From contig NZ_JBFOHP010000002.1 of NCBI RefSeq assembly GCF_040907265.1, forward strand, positions 1,922,001-1,986,000: a stretch of 64,000 nucleotides of DNA, written 5' to 3'. Source of the DNA: Streptomyces sclerotialus. GTDB lineage: Bacteria > Actinomycetota > Actinomycetes > Streptomycetales > Streptomycetaceae. Made by a program: the position numbers and the translations under genes. Shown one piece after another: positions 17,948 to 26,998 of this stretch. The notes beneath the pieces are model-generated. The model was not told the origin of the DNA. It ran no database searches and saw nothing but the letters and a program-made list of their open reading frames with translations. How positions within the stretch are numbered: the stretch's first letter is position 1; every line of letters begins with the position of its first letter.

Positions 17948-18501
17948 ACGTGTCCCTCCGGGTCGAGCGGCAGGCTGCACAGCGGGCACGGCGGCCGGCC
18001 CGCGTTGACGACTTCCAGGGCGCGCTTGGCGAAGGCGCGGGCCATGGTGCCGGTGAGCCGGACGCGGAGCATCGGGGGGCCGTTCTCGTCGTCCTGGAGC
18101 AGCCGCTCCTCGGCCTCGGCGAGGTCCTCCTCGTCGTCGGCGTCCAGCTCGACCAGCGCCTGGGCCTCGACGATCATGCGTTCCTCGTCGCCGTCCCAGG
18201 CCAGCGCCATGGTGCCGACGCGGAACTCCTCCTCCACCGGGCTCTCCAGCGGCGCCGTGTCGGAGATCTCCGACGGGGCGACGGCCGGCACCGGGGCGTT
18301 GCCGCCGCTGCGGCGCACCACCTCGTCCAGCAACTCGTCCATACGCTCGGCGAGTGCGGCGACCTGGGTCTTCTCCAGGGCGACGCTGGTGGTGCGGCCG
18401 GCCGCTGTGGCCTGGAGGAAGAAGCTGCGGCGGCCAGGCAGCCCGACCGTACCGGCCACGAAGCGGTCCGGCGCGTCGTAGAAGAACACCTGACGGGACA
18501 A
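17911..18501 (-). CDS. DUF3090 family protein
   Basis: A 196-residue protein of unknown function, middle member of the trio. The N-terminus [19 protein letters not shown] and the [10 protein letters not shown] segment are characteristic of the family. The C-terminus [20 protein letters not shown] has spaced Cys and His residues that could bind zinc. No signal or membrane segment is present. It lies 104 bases after the phosphatase gene and overlaps the kinase-like gene, so the products probably act together. Confidence 0.88.
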   Translation of the reverse strand: MSRQVFFYDAPDRFVAGTVGLPGRRSFFLQATAAGRTTSVALEKTQVAALAERMDELLDEVVRRSGGNAPVPAVAPSEISDTAPLESPVEEEFRVGTMALAWDGDEERMIVEAQALVELDADDEEDLAEAEERLLQDDENGPPMLRVRLTGTMARAFAKRALEVVNAGRPPCPLCSLPLDPEGHVCPRQNGYRRDA

Positions 18502-18605
18502 GGTCCTGCTCCGATTGCTCGACTGCGGGGATCTGTGGTCACGGAAAGGGGATCACAGGTGGCGTGGCGGGCAGCGCCGTCGCACCACCCTACTGCGCCC
18601 GCTGA

Positions 18606-19304
18606 TCACGATGCTCCCGCGCCACCGCCGATCGCCGCGTCGCGCTCCGCGGCGGTGTCCGAGCCGTCCTCCTTGGGGGCCAGCGAGCCGAGGTCCCCGG
18701 TGTCGCCGAGCCGGATCAGGTACGGGCGGTGCGGGGTGTAGCGCACGGCCGTCACCGAGCACGGCTCGACGGACACCCGCTGGAAGAGGTCCAGATGCAT
18801 GCCGAGAGCGTCCGCGACGAGGGACTTGATGATGTCCCCGTGCGAACACATCAGGTACACCGCCTCGGGGCCGTGCGCCTCCTCGATGCGCGCGTTCCAG
18901 GCGCGGACCGCGTCGACGGCGCGGTTCTGCATGGTGCGCATGGTCTCGCCGCCGGGAAAACCGGCGGCGGAGGGATGCTGCTGGACGGTGGACATCAGCG
19001 GCTCGTCGGTCAGCTCGGCGAGCTTGCGCCCCGACCAGTCGCCGTAGTCGCACTCGTTGATGCCGTCCTCGGTGTGCAGCGGCAGTTCCGGGCGGGCCGC
19101 CAGCAGCGGGGCCAGCGTCTCCCGGCAGCGCTGGAGGGGGCTGGACACCGCGGCGGCGAGCGGCACGCCGGCGAGCCGGCCGGGCAGCGCAGCGGCCTGC
19201 GCGACGCCGCGCTCGTCCAGCGCGACGCCGGGCGTGCGGCCCGCGAGGACGCCGGAGTTGTTGGCCGTGGAGCGGCCGTGCCGTACGAGGATCAGCGTGG
19301 GCAT
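18606..19304 (-). CDS. Histidine phosphatase / phosphomutase-like protein (MSMEG_4193 type)
   Basis: A 232-residue member of the histidine phosphatase superfamily. MPTLILVRHGRSTANNSGVL supplies the RHG motif with the phospho-accepting His; SPLQRCRETLAPLL carries the second Arg, INECDYGDWSGR the acidic residue, and YLMCSHGDIIKSLVADALG the second catalytic His. It leads the leftward trio ending at mshC. Start ATG 19304 is chosen because residues before it are not family-like. A dephosphorylation role opposite the kinase-like gene is an attractive but untested idea. Confidence 0.9.
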   Translation of the reverse strand: MPTLILVRHGRSTANNSGVLAGRTPGVALDERGVAQAAALPGRLAGVPLAAAVSSPLQRCRETLAPLLAARPELPLHTEDGINECDYGDWSGRKLAELTDEPLMSTVQQHPSAAGFPGGETMRTMQNRAVDAVRAWNARIEEAHGPEAVYLMCSHGDIIKSLVADALGMHLDLFQRVSVEPCSVTAVRYTPHRPYLIRLGDTGDLGSLAPKEDGSDTAAERDAAIGGGAGAS

Positions 19305-19383
19305 GGCAGCCAGCCTACGTTCTCCCCGCAAGCGGAGGACGGGCTGCCCCGCCGACGTTTAGACACCGGCTCCAGCAGTGAGA

Positions 19384-20394
19384 ATGCCCCTTGTGATCGT
19401 GGATTGTGCCATCTACCGGAACGGCCGGCGGATCGAGAAGCCGGCGGGATACTCCACCGCGCTCGACGAAGCCCGCGCGGAGGGGCACTCCTTTCTGTGG
19501 CTCGGCATGCACGAGCCGACCGAGGAGGAGTTCGAGCAGGTCAGCGAGGAGTTCGGGCTCCATCCGCTGGCCGTGGAGGACGCGCTCAAGGCCCATCAGC
19601 GGCCGAAGCTGGAGGTGTACGACGACTCTCTGTTCATGGTCCTGAAACCGATCGTGTACGACGACGAGGAGGGCAGCGTCAGCACGGGCGAGCTGATGCT
19701 CTTCATAGGCGACTCCTTCGTCGTCACGGTGCGGCACGGCGAGGGCAGCCCCCTGGCGGCCGTCCGGCAGCGCCTGGAACACGAGCCCGACGTCCTGGAG
19801 AAGGGCCCGACGGCGGTCCTGTACGCGGTCAGCGACGCGGTGGTCGACCACTACATCGACGTGGCCGCGGAACTCCAGCTGGACCTGGAGGAGTTGGAGG
19901 CCGACGTCTTCGCTCCGGTGGGCTCGGACGGCAGGGGCGGCCGGAGCAGCCGGAACACCGCGCAGACGATCTACGCCTTCAAGCGCGAGGTGCTGGAGTT
20001 CCGGCGCGCCACGGGGCCGCTGACCGAGCCGATGGCGCGGCTGCAGAACCCGGGCGTACCGTTTGTGCACGACGAGGCGCGGCCGTTCTTCCGTGACGTC
20101 GACGACCACCTCACGCGGGCCAACGAGTCCGTGGAGGGCATGGACCGGCTGCTGTCGGACATCCTCTCGGCCCACCTGGCGCAGATGGGCGTGCGGCAGA
20201 ACGACGACATGCGCAAGATCTCCGCGTGGGCCGCGCTGGCCGCCGTACCGACCATGATCGCGGGCATCTACGGCATGAACTTCGCGCACATGCCCGAGCT
20301 GGAGTGGACCTTCGGCTACCCGGCGTGCCTGCTGGTCATGGCGGTGCTCGAACTGTGGCTCTACCGGCTCTTCAAGCGACGGGGCTGGCTGTAG
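19384..20394 (+). CDS. corA: CorA-type magnesium/cobalt transporter
   Basis: A roughly 336-residue divalent cation channel of the inner membrane. A long soluble N-terminal part (HSFLWLGMHEPTEEEFEQVS, HPLAVEDALKAHQRPKLEVY) forms the cytoplasmic funnel; two C-terminal transmembrane helices follow, the first ending in the selectivity signature YGMNF, the second being YPACLLVMAVLELWLYRLF, then a basic tail KRRGWL. No good Shine-Dalgarno marks the start: GTG 19378, ATG 19384 and GTG 19393 (IVDCAIYRNG) are all possible. It is convergent with the ferritin-like gene, only 13 bases apart. Confidence 0.93.
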   Translation: MPLVIVDCAIYRNGRRIEKPAGYSTALDEARAEGHSFLWLGMHEPTEEEFEQVSEEFGLHPLAVEDALKAHQRPKLEVYDDSLFMVLKPIVYDDEEGSVSTGELMLFIGDSFVVTVRHGEGSPLAAVRQRLEHEPDVLEKGPTAVLYAVSDAVVDHYIDVAAELQLDLEELEADVFAPVGSDGRGGRSSRNTAQTIYAFKREVLEFRRATGPLTEPMARLQNPGVPFVHDEARPFFRDVDDHLTRANESVEGMDRLLSDILSAHLAQMGVRQNDDMRKISAWAALAAVPTMIAGIYGMNFAHMPELEWTFGYPACLLVMAVLELWLYRLFKRRGWL

Positions 20395-20407
20395 GGCCCC
20401 GGGCCCG

Positions 20408-21196
20408 TCAGGCGAACTCCGGTGACGCCGCGGCCGGGCCGCTCAGCGCGTCCCGCCGCTCGGGCATCCGCAGAGTGATCATGCGCCGCCGGCCGTACGC
20501 CCGCTCGTAGGCGTACACGGCGTGGATGCCGGCCTCGAGCGCGGCGCGCTTCGCGCGGGGCCAGCGCAGGATGTGGCCCATCCGCTCCATCACCGCGAGG
20601 CTGACGTCACGGTAGACGGCGATCTCGGCCTGCACGCTCTCCCGCAGGATCCGCCGGATCTCCTCGGCGTGCCCGTCGCCGGCCAGCCGCAGCAGTTCCT
20701 CGTGGCAGTACGCGAGGTGGTTGTCCTCGTCCCTGGCGATCATCCGGACCGCCTTGCCGACCTCCGGATGGTCGCCGAAGTGCTTCACGAGCAGCGCCAT
20801 CTGCGCGGCGGCCCGTTCCTCGGTGATCCGGCTGTGCGCCAGGTACGTGACGATGTCCGTCTCCGTCAGCGGCTCGTCACGCTGGAGTTTCTCGTGCGCG
20901 AGCCCGATGCCGCGCCGCTCCAGGAGCATGGTGTAGTCGGCGGCCGCGGGAACCGCGACGGCCTGGAGCCCGCGCCGCCGCAGCAGGGCGTTGAAGATCC
21001 GGCCGTGCTTCTCCTCGTCCGCGCCGTGCCGTGCGATCTTGCGGGCCATGGCCCGCTGGCTCTCGGGGACCAGCGCGGCGATCCGCCCGTTCTCCCAGCC
21101 GCCCTGGGTCTCGCCGCTCGCGGCGATGGAACAGAACAGCCGGAAGGACTCGTCGTGGTCCAGGATTTCTTGGAAGAGACTCTTCGCCGTGAGCAT
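20408..21196 (-). CDS. Ferritin-like diiron protein
   Basis: A 262-residue, mostly helical protein. The Glu/His pairs ADEEKHGRIFNALLRRRG, RITEERAAAQMALLVKHFG and ARDEDNHLAYCHEELLRLAG form the ExxH-type pattern of a ferritin-like four-helix bundle binding two metal ions. It may be an oxidase, an iron-handling protein or a diiron hydroxylase; nothing nearby decides. Start ATG 21196 has GGAGG 7 bases upstream. Confidence 0.8.
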   Translation of the reverse strand: MLTAKSLFQEILDHDESFRLFCSIAASGETQGGWENGRIAALVPESQRAMARKIARHGADEEKHGRIFNALLRRRGLQAVAVPAAADYTMLLERRGIGLAHEKLQRDEPLTETDIVTYLAHSRITEERAAAQMALLVKHFGDHPEVGKAVRMIARDEDNHLAYCHEELLRLAGDGHAEEIRRILRESVQAEIAVYRDVSLAVMERMGHILRWPRAKRAALEAGIHAVYAYERAYGRRRMITLRMPERRDALSGPAAASPEFA

Positions 21197-21414
21197 CGAC
21201 GGACCTCCATGACTCCACCTCGAACAGGACACCCGCAAAGGAAAAGTCAAGTGCGGTGTGGTGTCCACGGCAACACGGAGCCCGGCGAACTCCTCCGAAC
21301 GATGGACCGTGGGCACATATGCGGGGCGTAACCACCCCGGCCGTCGGCGCGTTGTGCTGTGTGACGGCCGTGGCGGGGAAGACCCCCGAGCCCCCACCAC
21401 GGCCGCAGTCGTCC

Positions 21415-21445
21415 GGCCCTGGGGCCGTCCCCCCGTCCCAGGGCC
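21415..21445 (-). terminator. Hairpin after the LLM oxidoreductase gene
   Basis: A 9-bp perfect stem, GGCCCTGGG with its complement, has a 13-base loop and lies 27 bases past the stop of the leftward LLM gene. The remaining bases between 21197 and 21471 hold no recognised gene. Confidence 0.5.
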
Positions 21446-21471
21446 GTCCTCTCCTGTGTCGGGCCGCTCTC

Positions 21472-22527
21472 TCAGGCCAGCCCGGCCCGCTCCAGCGCCT
21501 CGGTGCCCGCCCGCAGCGCGGCGATCCGCTCCTCCAGCGTGAAGCCGGCGGGCGACAGCGTCAGCGTCGTCACACCGGCCGCGGCATAGGCCTGCATGCG
21601 GTCCGCGATCCGCTCCACCGAGCCGAGCAGGGCGGTGGAGTCGATGAGCTCGTGCGGGACGGCGGCGGCCGCCGCGTCCTTCTCCTTCGCCAGGTACTTC
21701 TCCTGGATCTCGGCCGCCGCCTGCTCGTAGCCCATCCGCCGCGCGAGCTGGTTGTAGAAGTTCTGCTTGCGGCTGCCCATGCCGCCCACGTAGAGCGCGG
21801 TGTACGGGCGGAAGGCGTCGGCGAGCGCGGGCACGTCCTTGTCCTCGCCGACGGCGATCGGCAGCGTCGGGCAGACGTCGAAGCCCTCCATCGTCAGCCC
21901 GGCCTTCTCCCGGCCCGCGCGCAGGTGCGAGATCGCCGTGTCCTGGAGGTGCTCGGCGGCGGGGAAGATCAGCAGGGCGCCGTCGGCGATCTCACCCGTC
22001 TGTTCCAGGTTCTTCGGCCCGATCGCGGCGATGTAGAGCGGGATGCGCTCGCGCTTGGGGTGCACCGTGAGCTTGATCGGCTTGCCCGGGCCGTCGGGCA
22101 GCGGCAGCGTCCAGTGCTCGCCCTCGTAGGTCAGCCGCTCGCGCGACATCGCCTTCCGTACGATCTCGACGTACTCCCGGGTCCGCGCCAGCGGCTTGTC
22201 GAACTTCACGCCGTACCAGCCCTCGGAGACCTGCGGCCCCGAGACGCCCAGCCCCAGCCGGAACCGGCCGTCGGACAGGGAGTCCAGAGTGGCGGCGGTC
22301 ATCGCCGTCATGGCGGGCGTACGGGCCGGGATCTGGAAGATCGCGGAGCCGACGTCGATCCGCTGCGTCTGCGCGGCCACCCAGGACAGCACGGTCGGCC
22401 CGTCGGAACCGTACGCCTCCGCCGCCCAGCAGACCGCGTACCCGAGGCGGTCGGCCTCCTGCGCGACGGCGAGGTTGTCCCCGTCCATGCCGGCACCCCA
22501 GTAACCGAGGTTGATCCCGAGCTTCAT
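21472..22527 (-). CDS. LLM-class (F420-dependent type) oxidoreductase
   Basis: A 351-residue luciferase-like monooxygenase-fold protein. Start MKLGINLGYWGAG is the first barrel strand; RLGLGVSGPQVSEGWYG, LYIAAIGPKNLEQTGEIADG and FDVCPTLPIAVG match F420-dependent members such as methylene-H4MPT-reductase-like enzymes. The sequence cannot by itself separate F420 from FMN use; F420 is common in actinomycetes. Start ATG 22527 follows GAGGGGAG. A divergent aldo/keto reductase gene lies across a 256-bp region with a perfect dyad, so the two redox genes may share control. Confidence 0.88.
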   Translation of the reverse strand: MKLGINLGYWGAGMDGDNLAVAQEADRLGYAVCWAAEAYGSDGPTVLSWVAAQTQRIDVGSAIFQIPARTPAMTAMTAATLDSLSDGRFRLGLGVSGPQVSEGWYGVKFDKPLARTREYVEIVRKAMSRERLTYEGEHWTLPLPDGPGKPIKLTVHPKRERIPLYIAAIGPKNLEQTGEIADGALLIFPAAEHLQDTAISHLRAGREKAGLTMEGFDVCPTLPIAVGEDKDVPALADAFRPYTALYVGGMGSRKQNFYNQLARRMGYEQAAAEIQEKYLAKEKDAAAAAVPHELIDSTALLGSVERIADRMQAYAAAGVTTLTLSPAGFTLEERIAALRAGTEALERAGLA

Positions 22528-22641
22528 GCGGCTCCCCTCACTCATCGTTGACGATCACGTCATGTTCGATGTTCGCCGTCCGCGCTACAAGAGCGTCGGA
22601 TCCATGGCACGACGCATCGCGCCGCTCATCGCATCGCCCAT

Positions 22642-22661
22642 CCATTACTCATCAGTAATGG
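22642..22661. promoter_or_regulatory. 20-bp dyad between divergent LLM and aldo/keto reductase genes
   Basis: CCATTACTCATCAGTAATGG has two perfect 8-bp arms around CATC. It lies 115 bases from the LLM start and 122 bases from the reductase start. AT-rich arms in very GC-rich DNA suggest a promoter-proximal operator. The bound factor is unknown. Confidence 0.6.
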
Positions 22662-22783
22662 TGCTGCCCGGGGACTGTAACGCGCGGCCCCCACCAGGCG
22701 TAAGACATGCACCGGCCGCCACCGCGCGGTGGGTTGTCCACAGGTCCCCGCAACTCCGGGACGGGCCAGTAACCTCAGGGCCC

Positions 22784-23767
22784 ATGGAGCAAAGGCACCT
22801 CGGCCGCACCGGCCTGCGCGTGTCCCGTCTCGGTCTGGGCACGCTGACCTGGGCGCGCGATACGGACGACCGTGACGCCGCCGACCAGCTCAAGACGTTC
22901 TGGGAGGCGGGCGGCACCCTCGTGGACACCGCCGACGTCTACGCCGACGGCGGCGCCGAATACCTCCTGGGCCGGATCGTGGAGGGCATGGTGCCCCGCC
23001 GTGACCTGGTCATCGCGACCAAGGCCGGCAGCGTCCTGGAGCCGGACCGCAGGGTCGACGGCTCCCGCCGCCATCTCCTCGCCGCGCTCGACGACTCCCT
23101 GCAGCGCCTCGGCACCGACTACGTCGACCTCTGGCAGGTCCACGCCTTCGACCCGCACACCCCGCTGGAGGAGACCCTCCAGGCCCTGGACACCGCCGTC
23201 AGCAGCGGCCGGGCCCGCTACGTCGGCGTCGCGAACTTCTCCGGCTGGCAGCTCGCCAAGGCCGCGACCTGGCAGCTGGCGGCGCCGGCCGTGCGCACCC
23301 GGCTGGCGAGCGCGCAGCTGGAGTACTCCCTCCTCCAGCGCGGCGTCGAGCGCGAGGTGCTGCCCGCCGCGCTCGACCTCGGCCTGGGCCTGCTGCCCTC
23401 CTCCCCGCTCGGCCGCGGCGTCCTCACGGGCAAGTACCGGCACGCCACGCCGCCCGACTCACGCGGCGCGTCCGAGCACTTGGCGCCCTTCGTCGCGCCG
23501 TATCTCGACGACGCGGCCGGCCGGATCGTCGACGCGGTCGCCACGGCGGCGGACGGCCTCGCCGTGACCCCGCTCCAGGTCGCCCTGTGCTGGCTCCGCG
23601 ACCGTCCGGGCGTGACCGCGCCGCTCGTCGGCGCGCGTACTGCGCAGCAGCTCAGGGCGGCATTGTCAGTGGAGACCCTTAGTCTTCCTGACGAGATCCG
23701 GCGTGCACTGGACGACGTCTCCGCGCCCGTGCACCGCTATCCCGACCACGACTGGAGCACCCTGTGA
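22784..23767 (+). CDS. Aldo/keto reductase
   Basis: A 327-residue NADPH-dependent carbonyl reductase of the (alpha/beta)8 barrel type. The tetrad is visible: Asp and Tyr in VDTADVYADGGAE, Lys in VIATKAGSV and His in LWQVHAFDP. NADPH-binding segments near the C-terminus are APLVGARTAQQLRAAL. Start MEQRHLGRTGLRVSRLGLGT at 22784 is typical of the subgroup. The stop codon overlaps the GTG start of the RecD-like gene (GTGA), implying coupled translation. Substrate is unknown. Confidence 0.92.
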   Translation: MEQRHLGRTGLRVSRLGLGTLTWARDTDDRDAADQLKTFWEAGGTLVDTADVYADGGAEYLLGRIVEGMVPRRDLVIATKAGSVLEPDRRVDGSRRHLLAALDDSLQRLGTDYVDLWQVHAFDPHTPLEETLQALDTAVSSGRARYVGVANFSGWQLAKAATWQLAAPAVRTRLASAQLEYSLLQRGVEREVLPAALDLGLGLLPSSPLGRGVLTGKYRHATPPDSRGASEHLAPFVAPYLDDAAGRIVDAVATAADGLAVTPLQVALCWLRDRPGVTAPLVGARTAQQLRAALSVETLSLPDEIRRALDDVSAPVHRYPDHDWSTL

Positions 23768-26700
23768 ACACCGACCAGCCCACCGGCGTCCCCGCCCCTG
23801 CCGAGGCCCAGGAGCCTCCGGCTCCGGCGGGCGACGACGCCCCGCGCCCGGACACCGGCGGCGGGGCCGCCGGTGGCGCGGCGGACGGCGGCACGGCGAG
23901 CGGCGCGGTGACCGGCGCCGCGGGCTCGGGTGCGGGCGGCGGCAAGGCGACGGCAGCCGCGCTGGCCGCCGCGGTGCGGGCCGTCGAGAGCGGCGAACGC
24001 TCCGCGGCCTCGTTCTTCAACGAGCCCCAGCGCGGTCCGGGCCCGGCGTCGCCGACGGGGCCGGGCTCGCAGGCGGGCCCGGGCGGGCAGCGGAGGCCGG
24101 CTCCGGGGGGCCCGGGTTCCGGCTCTGGTTCCGGCTCTCCGGCGGCCGGGGGCCCGGCGGGCGCGGGTGGTCCTGGTGGCTCGGGCGGTCACGGTGGGTA
24201 CGACCCCGGTGGCCAAGGGGCCGGGGGTGGCCCGGGTGACCAAGGTGGCCAGGGTTCCGGCGGAGGCCGGGCGGGGGCGCCCGGTGCCGCGCCAGGAGGC
24301 GGTTTCGGTACGCACGGCGGGCCGGCGCCCTCCGGATACGCCGCTGGGCCGGACGCCGGTCCGGGAGCGGGCGGGCCTGGAGTGAGCGGCCCCGGTGGTC
24401 CGGGAGGCCCGGGAGGCCCGGGAACAGCGGGTCCGGGCGGTGGGCCGGCAGGACCGGGCGGCCCCGGTGGCGCGCACGGGCCCGGTGGCGCCAGCGCGCA
24501 CGGGCCCGGTGGCGGGCCGCAGGGGGCCGGTGTGCCAGGGGGCCCGGCGCGGCAGGCGCCGAGTGGGCCGATCGCGCCCGGTACCGATGGCGTACGCCAG
24601 GTGCTCGCCGCGGGCGGCGCCCCTGAGGCGCTGGCCGAGAAGGCCGTACGAGCGCTCGGCGAGCAGGCCGGCGCGACGCTCCGCGAGGACCCGTGGCGGC
24701 TCCTGGCCGTGGCGGGCGTGAAGCCCGAGCAGGCCGACACCTTCGCCCGCGCCCTGCTCGGCCCCGAGTGCGGCCCCGGCGACGAACGCCGCGCCCAGGC
24801 CCTGATCGGCTGGCTCCTGGAGCAGGCCGCGCTGGCGGGGCACTCCGCCCTGGAGGCGGGCGCCCTGCGCTCCGCGCTGGCCGCGCGGGCCGTCCCGGAC
24901 CCGGACGAGGCCCTGCAGACGGCGATCGCCGAGGGCGAGGTGCTGGTCTTCCAGGACGCCCTGGACGACCCGTCGGCGCCGCCGCGCCCGGCGGGCGCCG
25001 AGGACGACGAGGAGCAGCCCGTCCGGCTGCTCTTCGGCCTCGACCGCTTCGCCATGGCCGAGGAGAGCGTCGCGGACGGCCTCTCCCGCCTGCTCAACAC
25101 CTTCGAACCGGTCCCGGAGACGGACGAGGACGCGACGGCCGACGCATCGGCCGAAGCCCCCGCGGAAGCGGCCCCACAGCCCCAGCGCCCCGCCCCGGAC
25201 GCACCGACCGGCGGGGACACGGGTGCCGGTACGGATGCGGAGACCGGTACGGACACGGGAGCCGGCGCGGGCGCCGGGGCCGGTGCGGACACGTCCGCCG
25301 ACGCGGCCTCAGAGGTCGGTACCGGCACGGCACCCGACGCCGACGAGTCAGCCGACGCCGACGGGCCCGCCGGTACCGAGGAGTCAGCCGACGCCGAATC
25401 AGCCGGTACCGAGGAGTCCACCGGTGCTGACGCCCCAGCAGGTGCGTCGGCGGAGCCGGACGCATCGGAGGAGCCCGACGCGTCGGCGGAGCCGGGGCCG
25501 GGTGCGGACTCCCCCGCGACCGCGGGCACCTTCCACGGCTCGCCCGCGGACGCGGTGTCCGCCGAGGACGTCGCGCCGCGCCCCGTACGGGTGTCGGCCG
25601 CCCGCTGGGAGGCCGCCGCGGCCGTCGCGCCGTCGTCGTCCGCCGGGGCCCTCATCCGGGCCGCCACGCACAGCGGCCTGGTCGCGCACACCGGCGGCGA
25701 AGCCGCCCGCGCCGAGCCCGCCGCACTGATCGCCGCGGCCCGCGCGCTGGGCCTGCGGGCCGTCGGCGCCACCCACACCGCGGACGGCCGCCGCCGGCTC
25801 GCCGACCTCGTCACGGAAGCCACGGCCCACTACGCGGCCTCCGGCGTCCCCGCGTCCGCGACCGCCTCCACAGCGGCCGACGCCCGGCCCGGCCCCGCCG
25901 CCGTCACGCTCGGCGGGCTGCTCGCCGGCCGCGAGGGTCCCGGCCGGGACGCGGACGGCTCGCTCGCCCTGGACCTGCTCGTCGTCCTGGACGCGCCGCA
26001 GCTCGACCTGGAGACCGCGGCCCTGCTCATCGAGTCGCTGGCCGACGGCACCCGTCTCGTCCTGAGCGGCGACCCCGGTGTGCTGTGGTCCGCCGGCCCG
26101 GGCCGCCTCTTCGCGGACCTGCTCGCCGCCCGCTGCTGCCCGCAGGTCGCCTCCCGTACGCCCGACTTCGGGCCCATCGGCGAGCTGGTCTCCGGCATCG
26201 GCATCGGTGAGCTGACCCAGGTCGAGGCGCCGGAGAAGGAGGTCGTGATCGTCCCGGTGCGGGACGCCGGCGAGGCGGTGCACCGTACGGTCCAGCTGGT
26301 CGCCGACTCCGTACCGCGCGCGATCGGCGTGCCGACGGCGGAGACCCAGGTCATCACGGTGGGACACGGCGGCGCCGCGGGCACCCGGGCGCTCAACGCG
26401 GCGCTCAAGGAGCGCCTCAACCCCGGCCCCGGCCGGTTCGGCGGCTTCGATCCCGGTGACCGCGTGGCGTACAGCCCCGCCCCCGGCCGTACGGTTCCTG
26501 GCCAGGTCACCGGCGCGGACGCGGAGGGCCTGCGGCTGGACTGCGGCGGCGCTCCCGTGGTCGTACCCCGCGACCAGGTGGCGGGCGGGGCGCTGCGCCA
26601 CGGCTGGGCGCTCACCGCGCACCAGGCAGCGGGCATGCGCTGGCCTGCGGCCGTGGTGGTGGTGCCGGGTGACGCGGCGCCCGGGCTGACCCGCTCCTGG

Positions 26701-26865
26701 GTCTACACCGCCTTCGGGCGCGGCGAGCGGCACCTGTCCGTGGTCCAGGGCGCGGACCAGGCACTCCCCCGCGCGGTGGCCGAGATCCCCGCCAAGGAAC
26801 GCACCACCCGGCTGCGCACCCTGCTCCAGCTCCAGCACACCCAGTGGGAGACGGCCCCGGCGTGA
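23764..26865 (+). CDS. RecD2-like protein with degenerate helicase motifs and disordered linkers
   Basis: A 1033-residue protein. Residues about 1-280 are Gly/Pro/Ala-rich and disordered. About 280-460 match the helical HhH and prefix region of RecD2 (VRQVLAAGGAPEALAEKAV, LREDPWRLLAVAGVKPEQAD). About 460-600 form an acidic Asp/Glu/Ala/Thr linker. About 600-1030 follow the RecD helicase core order, but key residues are lost: Walker A position HTGGEAARAE (642-651) lacks GKT; Walker B LDAPQLD has Ala744 for the catalytic Glu; motif III LSGDPGVLWSAGPG and the C-terminal TAHQAAGMRWP and YTAFGRGERHL remain recognisable. ATP-driven unwinding is therefore unlikely; a structural or DNA-binding role is more plausible. 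It is coupled to the aldo/keto reductase by a 4-base overlap. Confidence 0.75.
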   Translation: MNTDQPTGVPAPAEAQEPPAPAGDDAPRPDTGGGAAGGAADGGTASGAVTGAAGSGAGGGKATAAALAAAVRAVESGERSAASFFNEPQRGPGPASPTGPGSQAGPGGQRRPAPGGPGSGSGSGSPAAGGPAGAGGPGGSGGHGGYDPGGQGAGGGPGDQGGQGSGGGRAGAPGAAPGGGFGTHGGPAPSGYAAGPDAGPGAGGPGVSGPGGPGGPGGPGTAGPGGGPAGPGGPGGAHGPGGASAHGPGGGPQGAGVPGGPARQAPSGPIAPGTDGVRQVLAAGGAPEALAEKAVRALGEQAGATLREDPWRLLAVAGVKPEQADTFARALLGPECGPGDERRAQALIGWLLEQAALAGHSALEAGALRSALAARAVPDPDEALQTAIAEGEVLVFQDALDDPSAPPRPAGAEDDEEQPVRLLFGLDRFAMAEESVADGLSRLLNTFEPVPETDEDATADASAEAPAEAAPQPQRPAPDAPTGGDTGAGTDAETGTDTGAGAGAGAGADTSADAASEVGTGTAPDADESADADGPAGTEESADAESAGTEESTGADAPAGASAEPDASEEPDASAEPGPGADSPATAGTFHGSPADAVSAEDVAPRPVRVSAARWEAAAAVAPSSSAGALIRAATHSGLVAHTGGEAARAEPAALIAAARALGLRAVGATHTADGRRRLADLVTEATAHYAASGVPASATASTAADARPGPAAVTLGGLLAGREGPGRDADGSLALDLLVVLDAPQLDLETAALLIESLADGTRLVLSGDPGVLWSAGPGRLFADLLAARCCPQVASRTPDFGPIGELVSGIGIGELTQVEAPEKEVVIVPVRDAGEAVHRTVQLVADSVPRAIGVPTAETQVITVGHGGAAGTRALNAALKERLNPGPGRFGGFDPGDRVAYSPAPGRTVPGQVTGADAEGLRLDCGGAPVVVPRDQVAGGALRHGWALTAHQAAGMRWPAAVVVVPGDAAPGLTRSWVYTAFGRGERHLSVVQGADQALPRAVAEIPAKERTTRLRTLLQLQHTQWETAPA

Positions 26866-26869
26866 CCAC

Positions 26870-26909
26870 GGTGGTGGGTCGCCTGCCGTCCGGCAGGCGG
26901 CCCACCACC
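26870..26909. terminator. Bidirectional terminator after the RecD-like gene
   Basis: A stem of 19 pairs (GGTGGTGGG, one T-G pair, then C and GCCTGCCG) with a 2-base centre TC begins 4 bases after the stop. The flanking genes converge. Confidence 0.85.
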
Positions 26910-26998
26910 AGCCCGGCACACGACCCCGGCGGTGCCAGGGGCCGGCGCTCCCGATCGCTCCGGCTGCCCGGCCTCAGCGCCCCGTCCGAAAGCCCGGT

